The position numbers were made by a program, and so were the translations under genes. 51,741 nucleotides of DNA from NCBI GenBank assembly GCA_964395545.1, contig CAYNAW010000003.1:1-51741 (forward strand). Reading direction: 5' to 3'. Numbering within the stretch: the stretch's first letter is position 1; every line of letters begins with the position of its first letter. The notes under the pieces were generated by a model. The model ran no database searches. It saw only the letters and a program-made list of their open reading frames with translations, and was not told the origin of the DNA. Shown here one piece after another: positions 8,115 through 16,753 of this stretch. Source of the DNA: CAYGVX01 sp964395545. Its GTDB lineage: Archaea > Thermoproteota > Bathyarchaeia > Bathyarchaeales > SOJC01.

Positions 8115-9067
8115 GTGCCAAGAAATCGAAATATGAAGTTGAACCCATTTCCATCGAGGAAAAAAACGTGCTAATGGGAAAATACGGTGAACGGCTCTTG
8201 TATGAGGAGAGAGCCGACATCTATGGCTGTTGTATTAAACTCTCCACCGACACAAAGTATGTCAAGGAACGCTGGGAAGAGAACTTCTACCCGATGTCAG
8301 CGCATGTCAGATCTCATGGAAGAATGGTAGTCACCGAAGAAGATGATGAAGAACAGCGCGTATTCTACGACCAGCTTTCGAAAACTGCCTTTCTAATCAA
8401 CGTCGACTATTATGGTTGGGTTAAATCAATAGCCCTCAGTATTGCCAGCGACATCCTTGAAGATAATCATGACATAGACTCAGTTCACGGCGCTTGCATA
8501 GACATTGATGGACAAGGAGTATGCCTAATAGCTCCCTCTGGAACAGGTAAAACAACCCACACCTACGGTCTTCTCAGGCTTCCCGGTGTTCGCGTTGTAT
8601 CCGACGATTGGTTCTTCGTTCGCCTGAGTGCAGGCCAAGCTCTCGCATTCGGTTCTGAGAAAAATTTCTACATCCAAGCCGACATTGCCGACAACTGGGG
8701 CGAATACCAGAAACTGGTAGACAAAGCTGATTTTGACTCAAAGGGCAGAGCAGTCGTCAACGTCAGATGGGTTATTGGCAAAGGAAAAATCTTGCCTATG
8801 ACCACATTGAAGAAAGCTATACTGCTGAAAAGGGAACCCGAGGACAAGGAAATCGTCAGCCGGCTGTCACCAGAAGAAGCAACCCGCTACATGGTAACTG
8901 TCGACTTCTCTAACCCCCACATGCTTGTGAAGGATGAACGAAAGATGAACTTGAGAAGACAATTCTTCAAAAAATTCTTTGCTCCTTTAGAAACCCATGC
9001 TGTTAATACCACAGCTCCAGTGCCTGAAGTTCATAAGGTCATTAAAGAAAACGTGTTAGGGTTATAA
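8111..9067 (+). CDS. HPr kinase/phosphorylase-like (PEPCK-fold) protein kinase
   Basis: 318 residues. The core matches the HprK C-terminal domain: a conserved His-Gly (VHG, 125-127), strand IDIDGQGVCLIAP, P-loop APSGTGKTT at 141-149, and the second acidic motif VSDDW at 163-167, equivalent to the HprK ADD motif. Residues 1-110 form a separate N-terminal region unlike the bacterial HprK N-domain. Archaea generally lack the PTS and HPr, so the target is probably a different protein or a small molecule. It overlaps the Ca-ATPase by 4 nt and is followed 15 nt later by phosphofructokinase; either is a candidate target or effector source. Kinase activity and target are inference. Confidence 0.8.
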   Translation: MSAKKSKYEVEPISIEEKNVLMGKYGERLLYEERADIYGCCIKLSTDTKYVKERWEENFYPMSAHVRSHGRMVVTEEDDEEQRVFYDQLSKTAFLINVDYYGWVKSIALSIASDILEDNHDIDSVHGACIDIDGQGVCLIAPSGTGKTTHTYGLLRLPGVRVVSDDWFFVRLSAGQALAFGSEKNFYIQADIADNWGEYQKLVDKADFDSKGRAVVNVRWVIGKGKILPMTTLKKAILLKREPEDKEIVSRLSPEEATRYMVTVDFSNPHMLVKDERKMNLRRQFFKKFFAPLETHAVNTTAPVPEVHKVIKENVLGL

Positions 9068-9082
9068 GACAAGTCACTTTGT

Positions 9083-10057
9083 GTGGGGATCTATGTGCGC
9101 AAAATCGGTGTGGTAACGGCTGGCGGCGATGCCCCTGGAATGAATTCTGCAATCCGCTCGATAGTGCGAACCGCAATATTCAACAAGATGGAAGTTGTGG
9201 GCGTCGAAAGAGGTTACGCGGGGCTTGTTGAAAGAAGGGTTCGCCCTTTGGATATCCGCTCCGTCAGTGGAATAATCAATCTTGGCGGAACAATACTCAG
9301 AACCACGCGATGTGAGGAAATGAAAACTGAAGGAGGGATTCAAAGAGCCAGTAGTACCTTGAGGACTCACAAAATCGATGGGCTAATCGTAATTGGAGGT
9401 GACGGCTCCTTCAGAGGAGCGAGCGAACTACACGATGCCAGCCAGATACCCGTTATAGGAGTACCTGCAACAATAGACAACGACGTCGCAGGCACAGACG
9501 TCACCATAGGCTTTGACACAGCCGTCAACACTGCCCTATTCACAATTGACCGAATTCGTGACACTGCTACTTCTCATGAGCGAGTGTTCGTGGTTGAGGT
9601 GATGGGACGAAAAAGAGGTTTTCTAGCTCTTGCTGTAGGATTCGCTGAAGGTGCCGAGTTCATACTTGTTCCAGAAATCAAATTCAACCTAGAATCCATC
9701 TGCAACAAACTCATGCAAGGACGAAAGAAAGGAAAAACCTCAGAAATAATAGTCATGGCAGAGGGCGCTGGGAATTCCTCTCTAATCGCCGAAGAAATAG
9801 GAAGGAAGACTGGATACGATGTTCGCTTGACAATACTTGGCCATGCTTTGAGAGGAGGACCGCCTACAGCTCAAAGCAGAATCCTCGCCGGCCAATTTGG
9901 AGCACACGCTGTAGACCTCCTTCTGAACGGCGCGAAGAAAAGTATGGTTGGAATAAGAGGGCAACGAATCGTATCAGTGGATTTGGATATTTCCTGGAAG
10001 AGCAAAAAGGATTTGAACAAGCGTTCCTACCGTCTAGCTGAAATCTTATCATCATAA
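9083..10057 (+). CDS. pfkA: ATP-dependent-type 6-phosphofructokinase (PfkA family)
   Basis: 324 residues, the standard length for bacterial-type PFK. Motifs seen: the N-terminal GGDAPGMN, GGDGSFRGA (the glycine after Ser favours ATP over PPi), catalytic PATIDNDV with TIDND, VEVMGRKRGFLA for fructose-6-phosphate binding, and GHALRGGPPTAQSR. It converts fructose 6-phosphate to the 1,6-bisphosphate in glycolysis. Many archaea instead use an ADP-dependent PFK of another fold, so this gene marks a bacterial-style step. The GTG at 9083 is given; a GTG at 9095 (giving MRKIGVVTAGG) fits family N-termini better and has GGGGAT just upstream. It is the third gene of the ATPase-kinase operon. Confidence 0.93.
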   Translation: MGIYVRKIGVVTAGGDAPGMNSAIRSIVRTAIFNKMEVVGVERGYAGLVERRVRPLDIRSVSGIINLGGTILRTTRCEEMKTEGGIQRASSTLRTHKIDGLIVIGGDGSFRGASELHDASQIPVIGVPATIDNDVAGTDVTIGFDTAVNTALFTIDRIRDTATSHERVFVVEVMGRKRGFLALAVGFAEGAEFILVPEIKFNLESICNKLMQGRKKGKTSEIIVMAEGAGNSSLIAEEIGRKTGYDVRLTILGHALRGGPPTAQSRILAGQFGAHAVDLLLNGAKKSMVGIRGQRIVSVDLDISWKSKKDLNKRSYRLAEILSS

Positions 10058-10059
10058 TG

Positions 10060-10132
10060 GGGGATTGAATTCGTAGACCCTACGAGCGAGAATGAAAACT
10101 GGAGAGTAGAGAGTTGCTGACTTTGAATCCCC
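10060..10132. ncRNA. Possible structured RNA element between pfkA and the ATP-cone gene
   Basis: GGGGATT (10060-10066) pairs with AATCCCC (10126-10132). Inside lies a perfect hairpin, TCGTAG (10071-10076) with CTACGA (10080-10085) around a 3-nt loop. This is a closing helix with at least one internal stem-loop, sitting just after the pfkA stop and about 75 nt before the next start. It could be a leader element, attenuator or processing site. No known riboswitch class is recognised. Confidence 0.3.
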
Positions 10133-10207
10133 TCAATTTGGGAGAGTCTAAGATCACAGAATTATCAACCACTGCAAACGTTGAAGTTGAAGAAAGGAGG
10201 AGAAAAC

Positions 10208-11320
10208 ATGTATGAACTTCTCATAGAATTGTTGGTGGGCGTTCTAAGAGGCATAGTCTATGGCGGAGCCGCAGCTTTTCCCATAATCTTCCTATCATTA
10301 ATATTTAGATATTTCACGAATGAGAAGCTGCCCTCATTCATAGGTATAATCTTAGGCCTGGGAATTCTAGGTATCTCAGGTGGTCTTATCGCGGTGCTAG
10401 AGCAGACTACAGTTGAAGGTGTCACTCAGGTCGTCATTGCTAGCATTGTGATTGTTTGGAGCGTTGGCGTTGGAGACAAGATGGCTGAAAGGATCCCAAA
10501 GGGAGGAGAACCCCTGTTCCACGCGCTGAAAGGTAGAAAATCAAAATACATTACGATAAAACTGCCTAATAGGCGCTTGATATACGATATATCAGGAAAG
10601 CCACGAGTTATTGACGAACTCAAAGATGAGTTGTCCGAGAGAGAATTCGTCTTACCCCTTGACTTTTCAATAGAAGAGATGGTCAGTAGGATTAGAAGAA
10701 GACTGATCTCAGACTGGGGCGTTGGCGATGTCGAACTCGAATTGGATAGAATGGGCAAAGTGGTCTATCTTGCAGTATCAGCTAAGGAATTTGGTCTCAG
10801 TGAAACAACGCCAAAAGGAAGGATAGCGGTACCCGTAAAATGCGATATGATTCCTTCTGGCTTATCCTCTAATGACATCGTAAGAATTTACTTGAAAGAC
10901 AAGGTAGTCATTGACCAGGTTGAGGTCAAAGGTGTAAGCAAAGAAGACAAGATAGTCACCGTTGTCGTGGATCCAGACTCTTTTGAGAAAATCATGGAAA
11001 AAGAGGCACAATTGATCGTAGCTCTGCCATTCGCGAAACGGAAGTCTGTTCCGATTACCGTGAAGAAACGTTCAGGTACACTTGAAGAGTTCAACATTGA
11101 AAAAATATTCTCTTCAATTGTAGATGCGGGGGCTCATGAGGAATTGGCAAAAGAGATCGCTGAAAAGATTGAAGCGAGATTCTCCAAACTAACTACCCCC
11201 ATCGAAACGGAAGAATTGAAGGAAATTGTCGTTGAGGAATTGGAGAAAGCAGACCTGCAGATTTCTAAGAAATTCAAGAATTACAAGAAATCAGCGAGGC
11301 CACAATCGAGGTCACAGTGA
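10208..11320 (+). CDS. Membrane protein with C-terminal ATP-cone domain
   Basis: 370 residues from the ATG at 10208, chosen because AGGAGGAG lies just upstream; an in-frame TTG at 10181 would run through that SD. There are three hydrophobic helices at about 5-35, 43-65 and 71-88. A soluble middle region (110-275) contains beta-rich segments resembling TrkA-C/RCK-C type regulatory domains. Residues 281-361 match the ATP-cone: PITVKKRSGTLEEFN, the helix EKIFSSIVDAGA, and the ending ISKKFKNYKK. ATP-cones bind ATP/dATP and usually regulate ribonucleotide reductases or NrdR, so one on a membrane protein is odd. Function is unknown; adenine-nucleotide control of a membrane process is inferred. Confidence 0.82.
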   Translation: MYELLIELLVGVLRGIVYGGAAAFPIIFLSLIFRYFTNEKLPSFIGIILGLGILGISGGLIAVLEQTTVEGVTQVVIASIVIVWSVGVGDKMAERIPKGGEPLFHALKGRKSKYITIKLPNRRLIYDISGKPRVIDELKDELSEREFVLPLDFSIEEMVSRIRRRLISDWGVGDVELELDRMGKVVYLAVSAKEFGLSETTPKGRIAVPVKCDMIPSGLSSNDIVRIYLKDKVVIDQVEVKGVSKEDKIVTVVVDPDSFEKIMEKEAQLIVALPFAKRKSVPITVKKRSGTLEEFNIEKIFSSIVDAGAHEELAKEIAEKIEARFSKLTTPIETEELKEIVVEELEKADLQISKKFKNYKKSARPQSRSQ

Positions 11321-11470
11321 ATTTGGAAGGAATTTGGTGAAACTCGCGATACGCGGGCGAGCTGTTCGTTATACCGCGACCAAAGTCAAAAGCTAAATGC
11401 TGAAGACAGGAAAGCTACAATGGGACTCCGGATTTATTAGTTCGCTCGGAAGGAGAGGAGGAAAAGCAGG

Positions 11471-13147
11471 ATGGAAGATCTACAAGAAACGATCAAAGAG
11501 GAGAAAATCTCCTATTTTTCAATGGAAATAGGACTATCTAATGAAATCCATACATACTCTGGAGGCTTGGGAGTTCTCGCTGGCGATACGATAAGGGCAA
11601 GCGCAGATCTGAAACTACCACTTGTGGCTGTCACATTGGTGAGCAAAAAGGGATACTTTAGGCAAGAATTAACACATGATGGACGGCAGATTGAATATCC
11701 TCAAGAGTGGAACCCATTTCAATTTATGAAACTGCTGCCCGTGGAGACGAGTGTACAGATTCAAGATAGAAACGTGAGGATCAAAACCTGGCTTTACAGA
11801 GTGCAAAGCATAACAGGAGGAATGGTTCCAGTCCTTTTTCTCGATACGGATGTGGAAGGAAACATTCCTGAAGATAGAGAGATCACTTTCTTTCTTTACG
11901 GAGGGGATGAGAAATACAGGCTAAGACAGGAGATTGTTTTGGGAATCGGCGGCGTAAGAATGCTTGATGCTTTGGGCTTCAAAATCAGAAGATATCACAT
12001 GAACGAAGGTCACTCTAGCCTTCTTGCCTTAGAGCTATTGAACAGGTTTGGGATGAACCTTGAAAGGGTTCGCGAGTCGTGTATTTTTACAACTCACACT
12101 CCAGTGGAAGCAGGACATGACAGGTTTTCATATGATACTGTTAGAGAGATTCTGGGACAAAACACTGATTTGGAAGTCTTGAAAAGATTCAGTGGTTATG
12201 ACGAACTAAACATGACGCGCCTAGCCCTAAATCTGAGCAACTACATCAATGGAGTAGCCAAAAAGCATCGTGAGGTTTCCAGGCAGATGTTTCCGGGTTA
12301 TGAGATTCACGCAATAACAAACGGCATTCACTCTTACACATGGACGTGCAGGGGTTTTAAGAAACTATATGACAAATATCTGCCCGGCTGGGCAAACGAT
12401 CCAGATCTGCTTGTAAGAGTGGACAGTATTCCTGACGAAGACATTTGGGAAGCCCATGAAGAAGCAAAAAAGGTTCTGATTGATCACGTTAACAACGCAA
12501 CCAACGTGGGTATGGATTACAATACGTTAACCTTAGGATTCGCAAGAAGGGCGACAGAATACAAAAGGGCTAACCTTCTGTTCTCAGATATAGAAAAACT
12601 GAGAAAAGCAAATAGACAGGGTAAGATGCAGCTAATTTTTGCTGGAAAAGCTCACCCCCGAGACGATTCGGGGAAAAGGCTAATCAAAGAAACTTTTGAC
12701 TACATCGAAAGGCTGAAGAATGAAATCAAGATCGTCTATTTAGAGAATTACGACATGGAACTCGCGGCAACATTAATCTCTGGAGTTGATGTTTGGCTTA
12801 ACACGCCTTTACAACCCATGGAGGCTTCTGGCACAAGCGGAATGAAGGCAGCTCACAACGGCGTGATAAACTTCAGCGTATTAGACGGTTGGTGGATTGA
12901 AGGCTGGATTGAGGGAGTCACCGGCTGGGCTATCGGATTTCACCCAGACGACCATAGGTCACTGGAGGAAAGCCAACTTAGAGAGCTTGATGACCTGTAC
13001 AGCAAGTTGGAAAACGTGGTCATTCCTATGTTCTACCAGAAAAGAGCTGATTGGATAAAAATGATGAGAAATTCGATAGGAAAGATCGCTTACTACTTTA
13101 ACAGTCACAGGATGATGCGCAGATACGTAACCGAAGCTTACTTGTGA
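11471..13147 (+). CDS. glgP: Alpha-glucan (glycogen/maltodextrin) phosphorylase, GT35
   Basis: 558 residues, the compact archaeal/Thermotoga-like size. It has the N-terminal FSMEIGLSNEIHTYSGGLGVLAGD, HMNEGHSS, TTHTPVEAGHD, and the PLP-binding EASGTSGMKAAHNG with Lys459. The enzyme releases glucose 1-phosphate from alpha-1,4-glucan using phosphate. A strong SD (AGGAGAGGAGG, about 11451-11461) precedes the ATG. It follows the ATP-cone gene by 150 nt. A hairpin-forming stretch (CTCGC...GCGAG near 11343-11361) lies in that gap. With pfkA and the GT4 synthase at 46838 it forms a glycogen-to-glycolysis set. Confidence 0.93.
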   Translation: MEDLQETIKEEKISYFSMEIGLSNEIHTYSGGLGVLAGDTIRASADLKLPLVAVTLVSKKGYFRQELTHDGRQIEYPQEWNPFQFMKLLPVETSVQIQDRNVRIKTWLYRVQSITGGMVPVLFLDTDVEGNIPEDREITFFLYGGDEKYRLRQEIVLGIGGVRMLDALGFKIRRYHMNEGHSSLLALELLNRFGMNLERVRESCIFTTHTPVEAGHDRFSYDTVREILGQNTDLEVLKRFSGYDELNMTRLALNLSNYINGVAKKHREVSRQMFPGYEIHAITNGIHSYTWTCRGFKKLYDKYLPGWANDPDLLVRVDSIPDEDIWEAHEEAKKVLIDHVNNATNVGMDYNTLTLGFARRATEYKRANLLFSDIEKLRKANRQGKMQLIFAGKAHPRDDSGKRLIKETFDYIERLKNEIKIVYLENYDMELAATLISGVDVWLNTPLQPMEASGTSGMKAAHNGVINFSVLDGWWIEGWIEGVTGWAIGFHPDDHRSLEESQLRELDDLYSKLENVVIPMFYQKRADWIKMMRNSIGKIAYYFNSHRMMRRYVTEAYL

Positions 13148-13233
13148 CTTGTTATAATAGCAGAAATGGCCCGAATTGATGCCCCGCGATAGACGTATTC
13201 TTGGATTGTCTCCCGATTGCTTTGCACAGTTGT

Positions 13234-13243
13234 TTTTTATAAC
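13234..13243 (+). promoter_or_regulatory. TATA box giving a leaderless mgtC-like transcript
   Basis: TTTTTATAAC is centred about 26 bp before the ATG at 13265. At archaeal TATA-to-start spacing the transcript would begin at or next to the start codon, and no SD is present. Confidence 0.6.
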
Positions 13244-13264
13244 TGAAGTGCATAAACATCGTCT

Positions 13265-13684
13265 ATGGACCTTTCAACTCTTATTGAATCAGTTTTATGT
13301 CTTATTCTAGCAATTGTTCTAGGGGCCATTGTTGGGATCGAGAGAGAAATAACCCATAAACCCGCGGGACTAAGGACGCACATGCTTGTGTCCCTGGGAT
13401 CCTGCCTGTTCACAATCGTTTCGCTATACGAGTTTGGCGTGGACCCCGCTAGAATAGCTGCAGGAATAGTCACAGGAATCGGTTTCATAGGTGCCGGAAC
13501 AATAATCGCTGAACAAGACAAAGTCGTTGGGATCACAACTGCTTCGAGCTTATGGGTGACCGCAGCGATCGGCTTGACAGCAGGAGTTGGGAACCACCCA
13601 TTAGCTATTGTGGCGACTTTGCTGGTGTTTCTGGTGTTATCCTCAAGAATGATTCTGAGAGAGATACGCATGCAACAGAATTGA
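13265..13684 (+). CDS. MgtC/SapB family membrane protein
   Basis: 139 residues with four TM helices. Family motifs are clear: GAIVGIEREITHKPAGLRTHMLV at the N-terminus, then GIGFIGAGTI and TTASSLWVTAAIGL. It lacks the C-terminal ACT-like domain of Salmonella MgtC, as is usual for SapB-type short versions. MgtC proteins affect Mg2+ homeostasis and F-type ATPase or phosphate physiology in bacteria; the archaeal role is not established. It has its own TATA box and is probably leaderless, so it is not simply the tail of the upstream operon. Confidence 0.9.
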   Translation: MDLSTLIESVLCLILAIVLGAIVGIEREITHKPAGLRTHMLVSLGSCLFTIVSLYEFGVDPARIAAGIVTGIGFIGAGTIIAEQDKVVGITTASSLWVTAAIGLTAGVGNHPLAIVATLLVFLVLSSRMILREIRMQQN

Positions 13685-13718
13685 GTAACAGAATGCGCGC
13701 CGCGCGCGGCTGCACATC

Positions 13719-14561
13719 CTATAAGGGTATTTTTCTGCCGTCGAAGTCTCTCTTGCAGCGTCCAAACTCGTCTTCAACTTCTCGGAGACGTTCACTTGTG
13801 AAGATGGGGCCGTCTATGCACACGCGGTATTTGCCGATTGTGCAGCTGCCGCATAGTCCTATGGCGCAACGCATGAGCCTTTCTAGACTCGCCTGCAAGG
13901 GGATTTTGTGTTTTTCGGCCAGCAAGTAGACTTTGAAAAGCATCGGTTCTTTTCCACAAGTGTAAATCATGTCAAACTTGTCTCTTCTTAAGATGCTCTC
14001 CGCCAGCTCTGTTACAACTCCTTTATGTCCGTAGCTTCCATCTTCTGTGGACGCTGCTAACTCGGTTCCTTCCTTCGAAAGCAGGTTCTTGAGCCTTGCT
14101 AGGAAAAGCAGCTCTTCTTTAGACTTAGCACCTAGTACGAATGTGACTTTCGCTCCCAGTTTCAGCAGGTTCTCTGACAAGAAAGCGAGCGGGGCTATTC
14201 CGGTTCCGCCGCCTACTAAGAGAGCTTTGCCCCTTATTGGCTGGAAGTGGTTGCCGAATGGACCTCGAACACCGATGGTTTCGTCTTTTCGCTTTTTATG
14301 CAGAAGCTCGGTGGCGTCGCCCACTTTTGCCACTGTTATCGAAGCTAGATCTTTGGAGGCAGCAGAAAGGCTCATGGGAATCTCGTCGAAGCCTGGAAGC
14401 CAGACCATGACAAACTGTCCAGGCTTACCTCCTGCACAGAGCGGGTCGTCGAAGTAGAAGGTTTTGACGAGAGGGCTTTCCCTGACTATTTTCCTGATTC
14501 TTACTGTTCTCTGGAAGTTAGTTTCGATGGGAACTGCCGACAATTTCTTCAACACTTCCAA
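13719..14561 (-). CDS. pyrK: Dihydroorotate dehydrogenase electron transfer subunit
   Basis: 280 residues. It has an FAD-binding ferredoxin-reductase-type barrel (EIPMSLSAAS for FAD), a nucleotide-binding domain (LLVGGGTGIAPLAFL), and the C-terminal 2Fe-2S cluster CAIGLCGSCTIGKYRVC. PyrK passes electrons from PyrD's FMN to NAD+ in pyrimidine synthesis. The TTG start at 14561 has GAGGA 10 nt upstream and lies inside the pyrD coding end, giving a 44-nt overlap and probable translational coupling. Confidence 0.93.
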   Translation of the reverse strand: MEVLKKLSAVPIETNFQRTVRIRKIVRESPLVKTFYFDDPLCAGGKPGQFVMVWLPGFDEIPMSLSAASKDLASITVAKVGDATELLHKKRKDETIGVRGPFGNHFQPIRGKALLVGGGTGIAPLAFLSENLLKLGAKVTFVLGAKSKEELLFLARLKNLLSKEGTELAASTEDGSYGHKGVVTELAESILRRDKFDMIYTCGKEPMLFKVYLLAEKHKIPLQASLERLMRCAIGLCGSCTIGKYRVCIDGPIFTSERLREVEDEFGRCKRDFDGRKIPL

Positions 14562-15429
14562 TTCTTTTCTTCCTCAGAAAGGCGTCTATTCCCTCTGTCA
14601 CATGTTTGAACACTTCTAATCCTCTAAATGCAATTGCTGTCCCGATTTGGATTGCTGATGCACCTGCATGGATGAACTCGACCGCGTCTCGCCACGAGCT
14701 GATTCCGCCGCATCCTATGACTGGGACTTTCACGGTTTCATAGACATCGTAGACGCACCGAACCGCTATCGGCTTGATCGCCGGACCCGACAAGCCTCCG
14801 ACCTTGTTCCCAAGAATAGGCTTGGCAGTCTCCACATCTATCACCATAGCCTTCACGGTGTTTATGGTGGTCACGCCATCCGCGCCTCCTTTCTCTGCGG
14901 CTCTAGCCACCTCTGCAATGCTGGCGACGTTGGGCGTCAACTTGACAAAAACTGGTTTTTCCACCTTTCTCTTTACGGCCTTTACCACTTCCTCAACAAG
15001 CCTTAGGTCTTGCCCAATCTCGGCGCCAGTTTTCTCTGCATGGGGACATGAAACGTTTAGCTCCACTCCTCCTGCACCGATTTTCACGGCTTGTTCGGCC
15101 ACTGCAGCGAATTCCTGAGGTGTGTAGGCGTAGACGCTGGCTATTACGGGAACTCCTATTCCACTCGCTTCACGCATTTCCTGGGCAAAATGCTCGACGC
15201 CGGGGTTGGGAAGCCCCATCGCGTTAATCAGTCCACAGTCAACCTGCGCCACGGTGGGGTTGGAGTATCCACAGCGAGGCTGTAGACCCAATGATTTCGT
15301 GACAACCGCGCCTGCCCCTGCCTGTGCCACCCGCTTCAGCGTGAAACCCGACATGCCGAGTATTCCTGCCGCCAACATCGTGGGATTCTTCAGTTTCAGG
15401 CCTGCAAGATTTACCGTCAAATCCGCCAA
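14518..15429 (-). CDS. pyrD: Dihydroorotate dehydrogenase catalytic subunit, class 1B
   Basis: 303 residues, full length. The FMN TIM-barrel motifs are present: NPTMLAAGILGMSG near the start, the catalytic-base cysteine in NVSCPH, KLTPNV, and GCGGISSWRDAVEFIHAGAS for FMN phosphate. It oxidises dihydroorotate to orotate and works with the PyrK encoded next. The start is TTG (family-typical MADLTVNLAGL) with GGGG upstream. It is divergent from nop5 across 91 bp that must hold both promoters. Confidence 0.95.
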   Translation of the reverse strand: MADLTVNLAGLKLKNPTMLAAGILGMSGFTLKRVAQAGAGAVVTKSLGLQPRCGYSNPTVAQVDCGLINAMGLPNPGVEHFAQEMREASGIGVPVIASVYAYTPQEFAAVAEQAVKIGAGGVELNVSCPHAEKTGAEIGQDLRLVEEVVKAVKRKVEKPVFVKLTPNVASIAEVARAAEKGGADGVTTINTVKAMVIDVETAKPILGNKVGGLSGPAIKPIAVRCVYDVYETVKVPVIGCGGISSWRDAVEFIHAGASAIQIGTAIAFRGLEVFKHVTEGIDAFLRKKRIGSVEEIVGSSHRN

Positions 15430-15520
15430 GGGAAACCCCTGCCTCAGTAAAGGTTATTCATCAGCAGAGATAAAGGTTAGGAAAGGTTTAGATTGTTAAC
15501 CTCTAGGACGAAGAAGAATC

Positions 15521-16753
15521 ATGAAGGTAACTGTAATAGCTTCCCTTCTGGGCGTCTTTGGGTTTGACGAGGACGGCAAGGTAATCGACAAAATCCTGTT
15601 TGACAGGCAACCCAAGCTCATTGCCGAAAAGCTTAGTCTGGTCGAGGCTGGAAGAACGATAGATGAGATAGCTGAACTAGTGGATAACCTGAGGAAAGAG
15701 GGCTACACGCCCTTTGCTTTTGAGAACGATGATATTGCGAGAGAAATCGAGAGGAAGCTGGAAGTAAAAGTTGAGGGTGTGCCTTCTTCTCGGCAGGGCG
15801 AAATTCTGCGTAAGAACATTGAGCAGTTTGCTTTAGAAGTGGGGTTCGTCTCGCAGTCAGAGAAGCTAAGAGAGTTAGTTCGCCAAGTTTCCATAGAGCT
15901 CACCAAGCTGCGAGTCAAGACAGCGGGGGAAAAGAAGGATTTGATGATCGCTCAAGCCATCTTGAGCATCGACGACTTGGATAAGACTGCAAACCTTTTC
16001 ATGGGAAGGATACGCGAGTGGTATGGTCTGCATTTTCCAGAACTGGACCGCCTCGTGGAGAAACATGAGACATACGCCAAACTCGTATTAACCTTGGGAA
16101 GACGGGGAAATTTCACTTTGGATAGCTTGGGGAAAGAAGACCTGCCGGTAAACAGGGCTGAGCTGATCAAGGAGATGGCTGAGAAATCTATGGGCGCAGA
16201 GTTGGCGGATATGGACATCGAGCAAATACAGGCACTGTGCAAGCAGACCTTGGAGCTCTACCGCTTAAGACAAGTTCTGGAGGACTATGCAGATTCGACC
16301 GTGGCAGACGTTGCTCCAAACGTTCAAGCCCTCGCAGGTTCACTCTTAGCAGCTCGCCTGATAGCCCTTGCTGGAGGACTGAACAACCTCGCAAAGATGC
16401 CGGCGAGCACGATACAGGTCTTGGGTGCAGAAAAAGCCCTTTTCAGAGCTCTAAAAACAGGGGCAAGACCTCCAAAACATGGGATCATATTCCAAGACAC
16501 CTTGATCCACGAAGCAAAGAAGTGGCAGAGGGGAAAGATGTCTAGAGCTTTGGCAGGTAAACTGGCTATAGCCGCTAGAACTGACGCCTTCAGCGGTAGG
16601 TACATAGGCGACTCTTTGAAAGCTGACTTAAAGAAACGAATCGACGAGATCAAGGAAAAATACAAAAAACCGCCACCCCCGAAGGAAGTGAAGCAGAAGA
16701 AGTTCAAGCCTGCTGCTAAAAAATGGAGAAAGAAACGTGGCCATCGAAGTTAA
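15521..16753 (+). CDS. nop5: Nop5/Nop56-58 core protein of box C/D snoRNP
   Basis: 410 residues. The N-terminal domain is followed by the NOSIC coiled coil and the Nop domain with the RNA-contacting stretch PASTIQVLGAEKALF and GARPPKHGIIFQ. A lysine-rich tail ends the protein, as is common in Nop5. It bridges L7Ae-bound C/D guide RNA and fibrillarin for 2'-O-methylation of rRNA and tRNA. Its stop overlaps the fibrillarin start by 17 nt. Confidence 0.96.
   Translation: MKVTVIASLLGVFGFDEDGKVIDKILFDRQPKLIAEKLSLVEAGRTIDEIAELVDNLRKEGYTPFAFENDDIAREIERKLEVKVEGVPSSRQGEILRKNIEQFALEVGFVSQSEKLRELVRQVSIELTKLRVKTAGEKKDLMIAQAILSIDDLDKTANLFMGRIREWYGLHFPELDRLVEKHETYAKLVLTLGRRGNFTLDSLGKEDLPVNRAELIKEMAEKSMGAELADMDIEQIQALCKQTLELYRLRQVLEDYADSTVADVAPNVQALAGSLLAARLIALAGGLNNLAKMPASTIQVLGAEKALFRALKTGARPPKHGIIFQDTLIHEAKKWQRGKMSRALAGKLAIAARTDAFSGRYIGDSLKADLKKRIDEIKEKYKKPPPPKEVKQKKFKPAAKKWRKKRGHRS

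Noticed and set aside
10181..10207. TTG start at 10181 for the ATP-cone protein
   Set aside because: It would translate through the AGGAGGAG that serves the ATG at 10208.
11343..11361. Intrinsic hairpin terminator before glgP
   Set aside because: CTCGC/GCGAG can pair but has no T-run after it, so termination is not supported.
15703..16707. Long antisense open frames opposite nop5
   Set aside because: They mirror a well-supported gene, lack SD or promoter signals and have no family motifs.
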